Shown: piece by piece, positions 1 to 10,482 of the stretch
Layout of the letters: each line of letters opens with the position of its first letter
Position numbering within the stretch: the stretch's first letter is position 1
Source of the DNA: Serpens gallinarum
GTDB taxonomy: Bacteria; Pseudomonadota; Gammaproteobacteria; Pseudomonadales; Pseudomonadaceae
NCBI RefSeq assembly: GCF_014836765.1
Contig: NZ_JACSQG010000003.1
Location: forward strand, 333,181 to 397,180
DNA: 64,000 bases
Direction of reading: 5' to 3'
Program-made: the position numbers and the translations under genes
The notes under the pieces: model-generated
The model's database searches: none
The model's input: the letters and a program-made list of their open reading frames with translations, nothing else
Told to the model about the DNA's origin: nothing

Positions 1-2
1 GG

Positions 3-359
3 CTGGGCGGTTATCTCTTTTATCCCTGGCCGCAAGGCTGCACGGCGCCGAGCGGCGCTCAGCCCGGCCATTGCCGAGGACGCTGGCTATACCGCCAACA
101 AATTACCGAGTTTCTCGACCAGGCCGCTCCCGGCTGCTGGCAAACCTTGCCACGCCAGGCCTGGCTGGCTCCGGCACGGCTGACCGTCGATGAGCTCTGG
201 AGCCCGGCGCAACTCCTCTCTTGGCTCGAGCAGCTACCCGAACAGGCGCCGGCTCAGTTGCTAGTACGTCTTGAGGAAAGAACGAGGGGTGACTGGCAGG
301 AGGCCGAGCGGGTCTTCGTCATGCCTGACCAATGGCCGGACGTTGTTACAGGCGTATAA
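3..359 (+). CDS. C-terminal end of an unidentified protein (possibly DUF1853 family)
   Basis: An open frame enters from the left edge and ends at the TAA at 357-359, giving about 118 residues of a C-terminus; the true start lies outside the window. The segment is rich in Trp, Leu and Pro, with a G-Y-L-F-Y-P-W-P start, a G-R-W-L-Y-R-Q-Q patch and a later W-L-A-P-A-R-L patch. These recall the uncharacterised DUF1853 family, but this is a recollection, not a search result. It converges on the PLP enzyme on the opposite strand with about 60 bases between them. No function is assigned. Confidence 0.55.
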   Translation: MGGYLFYPWPQGCTAPSGAQPGHCRGRWLYRQQITEFLDQAAPGCWQTLPRQAWLAPARLTVDELWSPAQLLSWLEQLPEQAPAQLLVRLEERTRGDWQEAERVFVMPDQWPDVVTGV

Positions 360-420
360 GCCCTAGCGGTCTCGCTCAGGTAATGGAATCGAATACTGCC
401 GGAGTGCTCGCCCAACGTTT

Positions 421-1371
421 TCAACCCGCTGAACTCGAAAGCCGGTCCAGCTTCGCCTGCAGCGCCCGTCTCCCCTGCATGCCGCCGGTATGCACGAAAA
501 CCAGCCGGGTACCGGCTGCGAAATATCCCGCATCCACCTGCCCTCGCAAGGCCAGCAGCGCTTTGGCGGTATACAGCGGTTCGAAGTGCACGCCACTGCC
601 CGCCTCGCTGTCGCGCATGAAGGTGGCAAGCTCGGCATCCACCCGGGCAAAGCCGCCCCGGCTGGCATCCAGGAGGTGATAACCGGCGTCCGCCACGCCT
701 GCCGCCGCGAACGTTTCTGTTAAGCGTCGGGCCACGCCATGATCGTCCGGCACCGCCAAGGCACCGTACACCGGACACTGCCCTGCCTCGCCGAGCACCA
801 GACCGGCCAGCGTCGTGCCGGTCCCGGCAGCCAGCCACCACGCGTGGTAATCGCTCCAGCCGAGCCCAGCCATTTGCCGCCGCGCCATGTCGACCAGTTC
901 GATGCAACCCTGCGCACCGGGCAGCCCGCCGCCGCCTTCCGGCACCGGGTGCAGAGCGGGATAGCGTTCCAACCAGGGTTGCCAGAAATCCGCCCGGTGC
1001 CGCGCGCGATAACCGCCGTAACCGAGCCAGTGCAGCTGCATGCCGAATGCTTGCAGATCGCGCACCGTCGGCGTCTCGCACGGCTCGCCACGCAACAGGC
1101 CCACCGTGGCAAACCCAAAGCGTGCGCCGGCAGCCGCCACGGCGTGCAGATGGTTGGAATGGTTGCCACCCAGACTTATCAGCCCGGCGCGGCCCGCCGC
1201 CTTGGCAGCCTGTAGATACGGCTTGAGCTTGAACCACTTGTTGCCGCTCAGCAGCGGATCGATCACGTCCAGACGCAACACCGCCACATCGACGCCCGCG
1301 CGCGCCAGCCAGTCCAGTTTCAGGGGGTGTAACGGAGCCCGGGGCGTCCAGTCGGGAAGGTCCACACGCAT
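421..1371 (-). CDS. D-cysteine desulfhydrase / 1-aminocyclopropane-1-carboxylate deaminase family PLP enzyme
   Basis: A 316-residue fold-type II PLP enzyme. The N-terminal L-S-G-N-K-W-F-K-L stretch holds the expected PLP-binding lysine, followed by the phosphate/substrate loop G-G-N-H-S-N-H. A C-terminal F-V-H-T-G-G pattern is typical of the family. Members release ammonia from D-cysteine or from 1-aminocyclopropane-1-carboxylate; most bacterial homologues without further evidence are D-cysteine desulfhydrases, and the sequence alone does not decide. The frame is open further upstream, but the ATG at 1371 matches the usual family length (300-340 residues) and the residues before it look non-coding. 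The gene appears to stand alone. Confidence 0.85.
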   Translation of the reverse strand: MRVDLPDWTPRAPLHPLKLDWLARAGVDVAVLRLDVIDPLLSGNKWFKLKPYLQAAKAAGRAGLISLGGNHSNHLHAVAAAGARFGFATVGLLRGEPCETPTVRDLQAFGMQLHWLGYGGYRARHRADFWQPWLERYPALHPVPEGGGGLPGAQGCIELVDMARRQMAGLGWSDYHAWWLAAGTGTTLAGLVLGEAGQCPVYGALAVPDDHGVARRLTETFAAAGVADAGYHLLDASRGGFARVDAELATFMRDSEAGSGVHFEPLYTAKALLALRGQVDAGYFAAGTRLVFVHTGGMQGRRALQAKLDRLSSSAG

Positions 1372-1475
1372 ACGCCTGCAAAAAGATCTGCAATGCTGCG
1401 GTAAAAAGGCCAGGCGGGCAATCTGTAGGAAAAGACGCGGCTTAGCAGTTGGCACAGCCACACATCGCAACGGAG

Positions 1476-2771
1476 TCAGCTGGTGCGCGTGCACGCACTG
1501 GCCTTGTGACGTGAGCAGCAGTTGCTTTCCCCACGAACAAAGCGGCTCGGCGTATCCACACGGTCGACCGGCATGCCGCAGCGCTCGCCGCTGGTGAGCG
1601 TCCCGCTGCACGCAGGGTTTTGGTAATGCTCGAGCCAGTCCCGGTAATGATCGGCTGAGACGAAACACTTGGCCGCCACGTAGGCCTGCGGGTCCTGCTG
1701 GTAACGAGTAATGTCCTGCGCACTGATGGTCAAATGGCCGGCGCCAGGGTGATAGGCCACGAACATAACGCCCAGTTTGGCCAGACGCTGCAACTGGTCA
1801 CCTTGCCCAGCCAACTGGTCGCGCTCGCGCGTGAGGCGGTCGATTTCATCCTGCATCTGGTTGTCCAGCTCGTTGCGATAGCCCAGCTCCACTTCAAGGA
1901 TCGACAGTTGTTCCTTGTGCTCGGCCACGGCCGCCGCGATACGCGCCTGCAACTCTACCTCGAACTGGCCGCGCAGCACCTCGGCCTCACTGCGATCATG
2001 GGTTTCCAGCAGGCGTAACTGACGGCTCAACTCTTCGCGGGCTTTCTGGAATCCATCGGCCTGGCTGTGCAAGCGCTGTTTGAGCGAGGCGTTGAGTTGT
2101 TCCTGCTGGGCAAGCGCCTGTTGCAGATCATCGGCTTCCTGGCGAAGCAAAATCTGCTGCTGCTCCCCCGCCAGGCGCAAGCGCGCCAATTCTTCCTCAT
2201 GCTGGCGGGCCAGGCTGTTGAGGCGCAAACGCTGCTGTCGAATCAATTGCGCGGTTCGTTGGCGATGCTCGAAATCAACTGTTTTGACCGCATCGTGCCC
2301 GGCAACGGAGGCCAGCTGCGGCTCTTCCGCCAACAACCCCAGGTTGTTCCGGCGCACGGCATCGCGCAGCAACACCAGATCACTCTGCCCGGGTTTGAGA
2401 TTTGGATCCCACATGTGCATCTGGTGCCAGGACACCGGACACTGGCTGCGACAGGCCAGTCGAATAGGCCCACCACCCAAGTCCGGGCCACGACCAGCAT
2501 GATCGGCGATATGACGCAACGGCATGTTCCAGCCGGTGTCGGCGTTGCCATGGGTGTCGAAGTCGATCAGGAAGAACACCGCCGCGCGAATGTGCAGGCG
2601 CGGATCGATCAGGATAAAGACCACCCGTACCTGCTGGTCGGCGAAGTCTTTAAGGTGAACGACGCGGTCGAGAACCGCTTCGAATTCGGGAAACAGCATT
2701 TCTTTGCAGATGCCGCGATGATTGAAAAACATCACGGCCTCGACCATCTGCGGTTTGTGCTGGGGCTTCAT
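1476..2771 (-). CDS. Coiled-coil protein with Cys-rich C-terminal tail, function unknown
   Basis: A 431-residue protein beginning at an ATG preceded by GGGAG. The first 150 residues look globular (many F, H and D). Roughly residues 165-330 are strongly heptad-like, rich in Q, L, E and R, and should form a long coiled coil. The last 50 residues hold C-x-G-x(6)-R-C-G and later S-N-C-C-x-R-H, which could bind zinc. Related Pseudomonas proteins have been loosely labelled chromosome partitioning or segregation proteins because of the coiled coil, but no ParA or SMC ATPase motif is present. Its neighbours give no functional clue. Confidence 0.8.
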   Translation of the reverse strand: MKPQHKPQMVEAVMFFNHRGICKEMLFPEFEAVLDRVVHLKDFADQQVRVVFILIDPRLHIRAAVFFLIDFDTHGNADTGWNMPLRHIADHAGRGPDLGGGPIRLACRSQCPVSWHQMHMWDPNLKPGQSDLVLLRDAVRRNNLGLLAEEPQLASVAGHDAVKTVDFEHRQRTAQLIRQQRLRLNSLARQHEEELARLRLAGEQQQILLRQEADDLQQALAQQEQLNASLKQRLHSQADGFQKAREELSRQLRLLETHDRSEAEVLRGQFEVELQARIAAAVAEHKEQLSILEVELGYRNELDNQMQDEIDRLTRERDQLAGQGDQLQRLAKLGVMFVAYHPGAGHLTISAQDITRYQQDPQAYVAAKCFVSADHYRDWLEHYQNPACSGTLTSGERCGMPVDRVDTPSRFVRGESNCCSRHKASACTRTS

Positions 2772-2950
2772 ACATTTCTCCCGGCGCCGGACACGCGCTG
2801 CCACTTACCGGCGTATTCGGCTCGCGGCAGAGCGTCCATTTATCAGGCGGGCAGTCTAGGAGAAACCCTTATCGCGGGGGTGTGTACTGCTTGGCATCGC
2901 CTTTCGCCGCCGATCGTAGATCGACCGACGGCGACGACAACATCAGCGAA

Positions 2951-4999
<2,049 letters not shown>

Positions 5000-5160
5000 T
5001 CAATCAATCACGGTTTTGGCGCCTCGTCAGGAAGGCGCTTGTTATGCAACCGACGATAAGGAGCAGGCGCACCCGGCTCAATGATCGAAACTGACAACTT
5101 ACTGATCCTAATGAACAGCACGCCTTGGCAAGCCTGCCCGCTCCGCCTACCCTGTCGCCC

Positions 5161-6102
5161 ATGATGCGCAAACTCGTGACTCTCCTGCTTTCCCTGATGA
5201 TCGGCGGCGTTTTGCTGGCCGCTTTCCTCGTCTGGGCCGAACAGCGCCCCAGCGCCCATTACCTGTCCGATTTGCGCAGCCAACTGCTGGGCGATCCGCC
5301 GGCACAGACCGCCCATGGCAATCTGCTGATCATCCGTCCGCAGTTGTTCCCGCTTGATTACCAGAGTCCTGCGCACCTGCGCCTGAAACTCGTCGCCGCC
5401 CTGGATAACGCCGGCAACGCCGGCCTACTCGGCCCACGCACATTGGTCGTACTGCCCGAGCACATCGGCACCTGGCTGCTGGCCGTCGATGAAAAGCCCG
5501 AGTTTTACCGCGCACGCACCCGGCAGCAGGTGCGCAACTGGCTGTTGCTGGGCAATCCCGTCCTGGCGCTGGAAGTACTGCTGCGCAACCTCGACGCCGA
5601 CCGCCTAGACGAAGCCTTGCTGCGCATGAAAGCCGAGCGCATGGCCAGCGATTACCAGCAGCTGTTCGCCAACCTGGCCCGTGACTATGGCGTGACGCTG
5701 CTGGCCGGCTCGATCCTGCTACCCGAGCCTCATATCGAAAATGGCCTGCTCAAAAGCGGCGATGGTCCGCTGCGCACCATCAGCCTGGTCTTCGGCCCTG
5801 ACGGGCGCATCAGCGGCCAGCCCTACCTAGAAGACTGGCCCTGGGAGTCGCGCACCACCGACGTGCAGGACGTGGTGGTCGCCGGCCTGCATTACCGCAT
5901 CGAACGCGATTGGCAGCCCGGCTGGCCACAGAGCCAGGTGCAATTGCCGGATGGGCGCAGCAGCCCACCGCTGTTTTTGCGCGGCCAGTTGAGCTGGCCG
6001 ATCGGCGGCGCGCCGCGCAGCGTGCAACTCACGCCTGAGCAGGCGCCGCAAGCCAGCCAGGCCCCCGGCAGCCATGTCCTCAACCAGTGGGTCAGGCCGT
6101 GA
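5161..6102 (+). CDS. Membrane-anchored nitrilase-fold (carbon-nitrogen hydrolase-like) protein lacking the catalytic cysteine
   Basis: A 313-residue protein with an N-terminal hydrophobic segment (residues 4-25) that should be a membrane anchor or uncleaved signal. The rest resembles the carbon-nitrogen hydrolase fold: V-V-L-P-E-H-I-G-T-W-L carries the expected catalytic Glu region, and an L-L-A-G-S-I-L-L-P strand follows. The whole protein contains no Cys, so the family nucleophile is absent; the Lys of the triad is also not clear. It may be a non-catalytic relative. ATG codons at 5161 and 5164 are both usable. Its stop overlaps the likely GTG start of the next gene by three bases, suggesting co-transcription with the AraC regulator. 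Confidence 0.75.
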   Translation: MMRKLVTLLLSLMIGGVLLAAFLVWAEQRPSAHYLSDLRSQLLGDPPAQTAHGNLLIIRPQLFPLDYQSPAHLRLKLVAALDNAGNAGLLGPRTLVVLPEHIGTWLLAVDEKPEFYRARTRQQVRNWLLLGNPVLALEVLLRNLDADRLDEALLRMKAERMASDYQQLFANLARDYGVTLLAGSILLPEPHIENGLLKSGDGPLRTISLVFGPDGRISGQPYLEDWPWESRTTDVQDVVVAGLHYRIERDWQPGWPQSQVQLPDGRSSPPLFLRGQLSWPIGGAPRSVQLTPEQAPQASQAPGSHVLNQWVRP

Positions 6103-7145
6103 AACTGCAGCGGGTGCGCCTCGGGGATCTCTCGGTGGGCAGCGTGCACAGTCTCGCCGCCGCTGTCCGCCTGCATGGCCACGATCCCGCCCCACTGCTG
6201 GAACAATACGAACTGGATGCGGCGCGCCTGGCCGTACCGCGCGCACGACTGTCGATTCCGCGCTACATGCGCCTCGGCCACGCCGCCATCCAGCTCTGCG
6301 GGCAACCCGGCCTGGGCCTGGACATGGGCCGTCTCAGCCATATCGGCCAGGTCGGTCTGGCCGGTGTCACCGCCGCCCAGGCGCCTACGGTGCGCGAGGC
6401 GGCGCGCACGCTGATTCGCTTCGAACCGCTGTACGCCTCAAACTATCGTGGTCAATCAAGCTTCGTTGAAGACGCCGGCGGCGCCTGGCTGAGCTTCTAC
6501 TCGATCAGCCCCTATAACGCCTACAACCGCTTCGTGGTCGACTCGCTGCTGGCCGGCTGGCTGACCCAGCTGGGAATACTGGCCGGCCAGCCGCTGCGAG
6601 CGGAGAAAGTCGACATCGAATTTGCTGCACCCGACTATGCCGAGCGTTACGCCGAACTGTTCGTTGGCCCTGTGGAGTTCGCCGCCGAGCACAACCGCCT
6701 GCGTCTGAACCAGGCCACACTGGCACTGCGCAACCCGGCCCATTGTCCGAGCACCTGGCATCACCTGCTGGAAATCTGCGAAGCCGAGCTGCAGCAACTG
6801 ACCCGCACCCGCAGCCTGACCGAGCGCGTCGGCCAGTTGCTCGGCCCGCTGCTCAATGGCCGCGAGCCGGACCTCGAAGAAGTCGCCAACCGCCTGCAAT
6901 TGCCCAGTTGGACACTGCGCCGCAAGCTGGCCGAGGAAGGCTCGCAGTTTCGCAGCATTCTCAACGATACCCGCCGCGATCTGGCGATGACCTACATCCG
7001 CGATACCGAGCTGACGTTTGGCGAAATCGCCTACCTGCTCGGCTTTTCCTCGGCCGAAGCCTTTCAGCGCGCCTTCAAGCGCTGGTGTGGGCAGACACCG
7101 GGCGAGTTTCGCCGCAACCACCGACAGAGCGCGGTGACGTCTTGA
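6099..7145 (+). CDS. AraC-family transcriptional regulator (arabinose-binding-like N-terminus)
   Basis: About 348 residues. The N-terminal two thirds resemble the ligand-binding region of OruR/ArgR-type AraC proteins; the C-terminus carries two helix-turn-helix motifs, ending in the family signature L-G-F-S-S-A-E-A-F-Q-R-A-F-K-R-W and G-Q-T-P-G-E-F-R. The GTG at 6099 overlaps the upstream stop codon (GTGA); another in-frame GTG lies at 6087, and neither has a convincing ribosome site. The gene probably forms a unit with the nitrilase-like gene before it and the phosphopantetheinyl transferase 8 bases after it. Its ligand and targets are unknown. Confidence 0.85.
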   Translation: MKLQRVRLGDLSVGSVHSLAAAVRLHGHDPAPLLEQYELDAARLAVPRARLSIPRYMRLGHAAIQLCGQPGLGLDMGRLSHIGQVGLAGVTAAQAPTVREAARTLIRFEPLYASNYRGQSSFVEDAGGAWLSFYSISPYNAYNRFVVDSLLAGWLTQLGILAGQPLRAEKVDIEFAAPDYAERYAELFVGPVEFAAEHNRLRLNQATLALRNPAHCPSTWHHLLEICEAELQQLTRTRSLTERVGQLLGPLLNGREPDLEEVANRLQLPSWTLRRKLAEEGSQFRSILNDTRRDLAMTYIRDTELTFGEIAYLLGFSSAEAFQRAFKRWCGQTPGEFRRNHRQSAVTS

Positions 7146-7153
7146 ACGGCGCC

Positions 7154-7888
7154 ATGCAAAATTCACCCATGAACACACTGATTCCTGACTGCTGTAAACC
7201 GCTGCAACCTCACTGGCCGCTTCCCCAGCCTTTGTCCGGCGCCTACTTGGTCAGTACCCGCTTCGACGCGAGTCGGCTGAGCGCCGACGATTTCGCCCGC
7301 TGCGAGATCCCCGCCGTTCCGGGCGCCAGCAAACGCCAGTGCGAATACCTGGCCGGACGCCTGTGTGCCCGGCACGCCCTCTGGCAGCTGACCGGGCACG
7401 CCAGCGTTCCTGCCGTGGGTGAGGACCGCGCGCCACAGTGGCCAGCGGGCATCGTCGGCTCCATCACTCACAGCGCCGGCCATGCCGCCGCCCTGGTGGC
7501 CCATGCCAACAACTGGCGCGGCCTCGGCATGGACTTGGAGCGACTGCTGAGCCCCGAGCGCAGCCAGCGCCTGGCCGGGGAAATTCTCACCAGCCATGAA
7601 CTGTTGCGCCTGCAACAGCTCGATCCGGCGTTACACCCCTGGTTGATCAGCCTGACCTTTTCCGCGAAAGAAAGCCTGTTCAAGGCGCTGTATCCCCTTG
7701 TGGGGCAGCGCTTCTACTTTCAGGACGCGCAGGTGCTGGAGTGGTCGCCCACCGGGCGACTGCGCCTGGGCCTGCTGAAAAGTCTGAATGGGGAGTGGGT
7801 GCGGGGAACGGAGGTCGAGGGGCAGTTTGCCGAGCTGGAAAGCCAGCTATTGACACTGGTGAGCATTGCGAATCAAACAGCAACGTAA
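7154..7888 (+). CDS. pcpS: Broad-specificity 4'-phosphopantetheinyl transferase, PcpS type
   Basis: A 244-residue Sfp/EntD-type enzyme that moves the phosphopantetheine arm of CoA onto acyl, peptidyl and aryl carrier proteins. Diagnostic motifs are G-M-D-L-E-R-L (Mg2+ binding) and the strictly family-specific F-S-A-K-E-S-L-F-K-A-L, followed by V-G-Q-R-F-Y-F. The N-terminal R-Q-A/C-E-x-L-A-G-R-L-C-A-R-H-A-L pattern closely resembles PcpS of P. aeruginosa (242 residues), which is the single transferase for both fatty acid and siderophore carriers there. ATG at 7154 is preferred for length; ATG at 7169 is a possible alternative. It lies 8 bases after the AraC gene. Confidence 0.9.
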   Translation: MQNSPMNTLIPDCCKPLQPHWPLPQPLSGAYLVSTRFDASRLSADDFARCEIPAVPGASKRQCEYLAGRLCARHALWQLTGHASVPAVGEDRAPQWPAGIVGSITHSAGHAAALVAHANNWRGLGMDLERLLSPERSQRLAGEILTSHELLRLQQLDPALHPWLISLTFSAKESLFKALYPLVGQRFYFQDAQVLEWSPTGRLRLGLLKSLNGEWVRGTEVEGQFAELESQLLTLVSIANQTAT

Positions 7889-7914
7889 CGGCACCCACCC
7901 CACTCGGGACTTCG

Positions 7915-8748
7915 CTACTCGTTGCTGGGTGCCATCAGGTCATTCACTTCAGCGAAGGTGATCGCCTCGGCCATGAACGCGAAGGTGCCCGTTTGCTGGA
8001 TCTCCTGTGCCGCCCGCACCAGGCCTCCCAAGGCAGCCCGGGCCAACGAGCTTCCCAAGCTGATCCGGCGCACGCCCGCGTCAGCCAATTCGGCGACGCT
8101 AAAGACGATTCCGCCAAACCCTATCACCACGTTGACCGGCCGCTGGACTTCCGTACAGACCATACGTATGGCCTCAAGCGTGGGTAATGCAGGCGCATAC
8201 AACACGTCCGCGCCCGCTTTCTCGAAGGCGAGAAGCCTGCGAATCGTGTCGTCCAGATCACAGCGGCCCACGCTGAAATTCTCTGCACGGGCAACAAAGG
8301 TGAACGGGAAAGGCAAGTTGCGGGCAGCTTCCACCCCGGCCTGAATGCGCTCCACCGCATGGTTGAAGTCATAAATGGGGTGATATTTCTCTCCGGACGC
8401 GTCCTCAATCGAGCCCCCTACCAGACCTGCCTCAGCGGCCATCCTGATGGTCTGTGCGACGTCTTCGGGTGAATCGCCAAAGCCGTTTTCCAAGTCTGCA
8501 CTGACCGGGAGCGACGTCGCATCAACGATGCTGGCGGCATTTTGGAGCACTTGCGCTCTGGTCAGCATCCCCGCCGAATCCTTTACTCCCAGACTAAAGG
8601 CCAATCCGGCGCTGGTTGTGGCCAGCGCCTTGAATCCCATGGCGGTCAATAGGCGAGCACTGCCCGCGTCCCAGGGGTTGGGCAAAATCAGGGGCGGGTT
8701 CTCCGCGTGAAGTCTTTGAAACGCAACGGCTTTAGCCTGCAGGCTCAT
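7915..8748 (-). CDS. Isocitrate lyase / PEP mutase family protein
   Basis: A 277-residue alpha/beta-barrel protein. It carries P-N-P-W-D-A-G-S-A near residue 24, the metal-binding D-L-E-N-G-F-G and the G-G-S-I-E-D-A-S-G segment, all typical of the PEP mutase/2-methylisocitrate lyase/oxaloacetate decarboxylase superfamily. The K-K-C-G-H loop of true isocitrate lyase is not present. Members cleave or form C-C or P-C bonds next to a carboxylate, but the substrate cannot be told here. The gene is single and convergent with pcpS, with only about 26 bases between stop codons. Confidence 0.8.
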   Translation of the reverse strand: MSLQAKAVAFQRLHAENPPLILPNPWDAGSARLLTAMGFKALATTSAGLAFSLGVKDSAGMLTRAQVLQNAASIVDATSLPVSADLENGFGDSPEDVAQTIRMAAEAGLVGGSIEDASGEKYHPIYDFNHAVERIQAGVEAARNLPFPFTFVARAENFSVGRCDLDDTIRRLLAFEKAGADVLYAPALPTLEAIRMVCTEVQRPVNVVIGFGGIVFSVAELADAGVRRISLGSSLARAALGGLVRAAQEIQQTGTFAFMAEAITFAEVNDLMAPSNE

Positions 8749-8944
8749 GGTGCATCTCCCATGGTTCGATCACTGCTGCTCTTGAGTGGCAGCCCAACTC
8801 GAAGAATCCTGTCGTAGAGTAGCCTGCGCGCTCAGCCGTCACCGCGAAGGGCCACTACCTCGCACCACGTTTTTTTTTGAATTCCCGAGCCACTATGTGC
8901 AGGGTAGACTTCGCGCTCACTTAACCGAAGCGAAGCTCAGTCCC

Positions 8945-9226
8945 ATGGCCATTACCAAAGACCAATTGCTTACCGATATCGCCGAGTCCACCGACGTCCC
9001 CAAGGCTACTGCGCGCGCCATGCTCGAACAGCTCAGCGCCATTGTCAGTGATGCCCTGGAACACGGCGAAGAGCTGACGCTGCCGGGGATTGGCAAACTC
9101 AAGGTCAGCGAACGCCCGGCTCGTACCGGCCGCAATCCGCAAACCGGCGCGACCATGTCCATCGCCGCCAAGAAAGTGGTCAAGTTCGTGCCGGCCAAGG
9201 CGCTGAACGACGCCATTAACGGCTGA
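8945..9226 (+). CDS. HU-family DNA-binding protein
   Basis: A 93-residue HU/IHF-fold protein. It starts M-A-I-T-K-D-Q-L-L, has the T-L-P-G-I-G-K-L-K-V turn and the arm region R-P-A-R-T-G-R-N-P-x-T-G, which inserts a conserved proline into the DNA minor groove. It bends and compacts DNA in the nucleoid. It most resembles the second, HupN-like HU of pseudomonads rather than HupB, though this is only a pattern impression. The frame is open 160 bases further upstream, but the ATG at 8945 gives the family length. A perfect hairpin follows the gene, which is therefore probably monocistronic. Confidence 0.93.
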   Translation: MAITKDQLLTDIAESTDVPKATARAMLEQLSAIVSDALEHGEELTLPGIGKLKVSERPARTGRNPQTGATMSIAAKKVVKFVPAKALNDAING

Positions 9227-9237
9227 TCAATGCTCAA

Positions 9238-9273
9238 CGCCAGGCCCCGCATTAAAGCCGGGCCTGGCGGTTT
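9238..9273 (+). terminator. Rho-independent-like terminator after the HU gene
   Basis: CGCCAGGCCC at 9238-9247 pairs perfectly with GGGCCTGGCG at 9260-9269, with a 12-base loop, followed by GTTTC. The stem is strong but the T-run short. Confidence 0.7.
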
Positions 9274-9340
9274 CGACTGAACCACCCCGCTCTCGCGCGG
9301 TACCGACGCTCCGCGCTCATGCGTTCATGCGTTCATGGCG

Positions 9341-10348
9341 TCACAGCTCACTGTCAGCTGCCGCTTGCCGCCACGCCCGTGGCGACTTGCCACTCCAACG
9401 TTTGAAAGCCCGTGAAAATGCCGTTTCATCGGCATAGCCCAACTGCAAGGCCAATTCGGTGATCGACTGTTCCGAGTGGCGCAATTGCTGTTGCGCTTCG
9501 CCATAGCGCACCTGATCCAGAACCTGGCGAAACGTCTGTCCCTGCGCTTGCAGCGCGTTCTGCAGCATGCGTGGATGGCGGCCCAGCAGGCGCGCCACCA
9601 CAGGCAGGCTGGCTTCGCCGGTGGTCAGAATCGATTCCAGAACAAAACTGGTCTGTGCCACCACATCCTGGGGCGCACTGTCGGCATCGGTGAATTGGCC
9701 GATCAGATGGGATTTAAGCTGGCTGCGCTGTTCCACCGGACGCTGATGAATAATCGCCGGCTCGGCGCTAAAGCCATTATGCGGCTGCGCGAACGTCACC
9801 TCGCAGCCGAAGAACGCCTCGTAGTGGCAGGGCTCAGTCTGCGCTTCATGACTTAAGCCCACCCTGCCCGGTCGCCAGGCATCACCGAACAGGCTGGCCA
9901 GCGAGCGGTGCACCACACCCATGCCCAGCTCCAGCAGTTGACGCAGATCGACCCGCTCGCGCAACGCCACTGCATAACGCACTTCCAGGGCGTCCTCCTG
10001 CTCCACCACCGACAACTCAATGCCCTGGGCGTGCAAGTGCACGTATTTCTGGGTCAGCTTGAGCACCTCGGGAAAGCTTTCCGCCTGGGCCAGCAACAGG
10101 CCGAAGGGCCCCAGCACCAAATAGTCGTGATAGCGGCTGAGCTGCAAGCCGAACAGCGGATTGCCGGACTCCGTGGCCGCCAGGCTCAGGGCTTGGGCAA
10201 AGCGCGCATAGGGCACGTAAAGATCACGGCGGCGCAGCACCACCGGATCGAGCGCACAACGCTTGAGCACGTCGTAGGGGTTGAGGCCGTTATCGCGACA
10301 CAGGCTATCGAAGCCGATGAAAACCGCGCTGCGGGCGATCTGAGTCAT
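9341..10348 (-). CDS. AraC-family transcriptional regulator of the divergent FAD/ThDP operon
   Basis: A 335-residue protein with an arabinose-binding-like N-terminal domain (G-L-N-P-Y-D-V-L-K and the later L-G-P-F-G-L-L-L-A) and a C-terminal helix-turn-helix pair ending L-G-Y-A-D-E-T-A-F-S-R-A-F-K-R-W and G-K-S-P-R-A-W-R. ATG 10348 is chosen over the earlier in-frame start because AGGTG lies just upstream. It is transcribed divergently from the FAD dehydrogenase with a 134-base gap, the usual arrangement for a pathway-specific activator, so it is inferred to control 10483-13902. Confidence 0.88.
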   Translation of the reverse strand: MTQIARSAVFIGFDSLCRDNGLNPYDVLKRCALDPVVLRRRDLYVPYARFAQALSLAATESGNPLFGLQLSRYHDYLVLGPFGLLLAQAESFPEVLKLTQKYVHLHAQGIELSVVEQEDALEVRYAVALRERVDLRQLLELGMGVVHRSLASLFGDAWRPGRVGLSHEAQTEPCHYEAFFGCEVTFAQPHNGFSAEPAIIHQRPVEQRSQLKSHLIGQFTDADSAPQDVVAQTSFVLESILTTGEASLPVVARLLGRHPRMLQNALQAQGQTFRQVLDQVRYGEAQQQLRHSEQSITELALQLGYADETAFSRAFKRWSGKSPRAWRQAAADSEL

Positions 10349-10482
10349 GGTTGCACCTGAGCTGAAGACACCACCACGCTCCCCTTCTCTTCGCAAAATG
10401 TCAACTTTCCATTCGCGAAATGTCAGGACGTGCTCAAGGGCTCTGCCTATGCTCGCAGCACAACAAGAATAGAGAAGTGGTT

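Noticed and set aside
254..1393. A 379-codon minus-strand frame overlapping the D-cysteine desulfhydrase in another frame
   Set aside because: Arg/Ala/Gly-rich shadow translation; the PLP enzyme in the other frame has all its motifs.
9316..9340. Short direct repeats CATGCGTTCATGCGTTCATG
   Set aside because: Only two to three copies of a 9-base unit, without spacers or partners; not a CRISPR array or a recognisable site.
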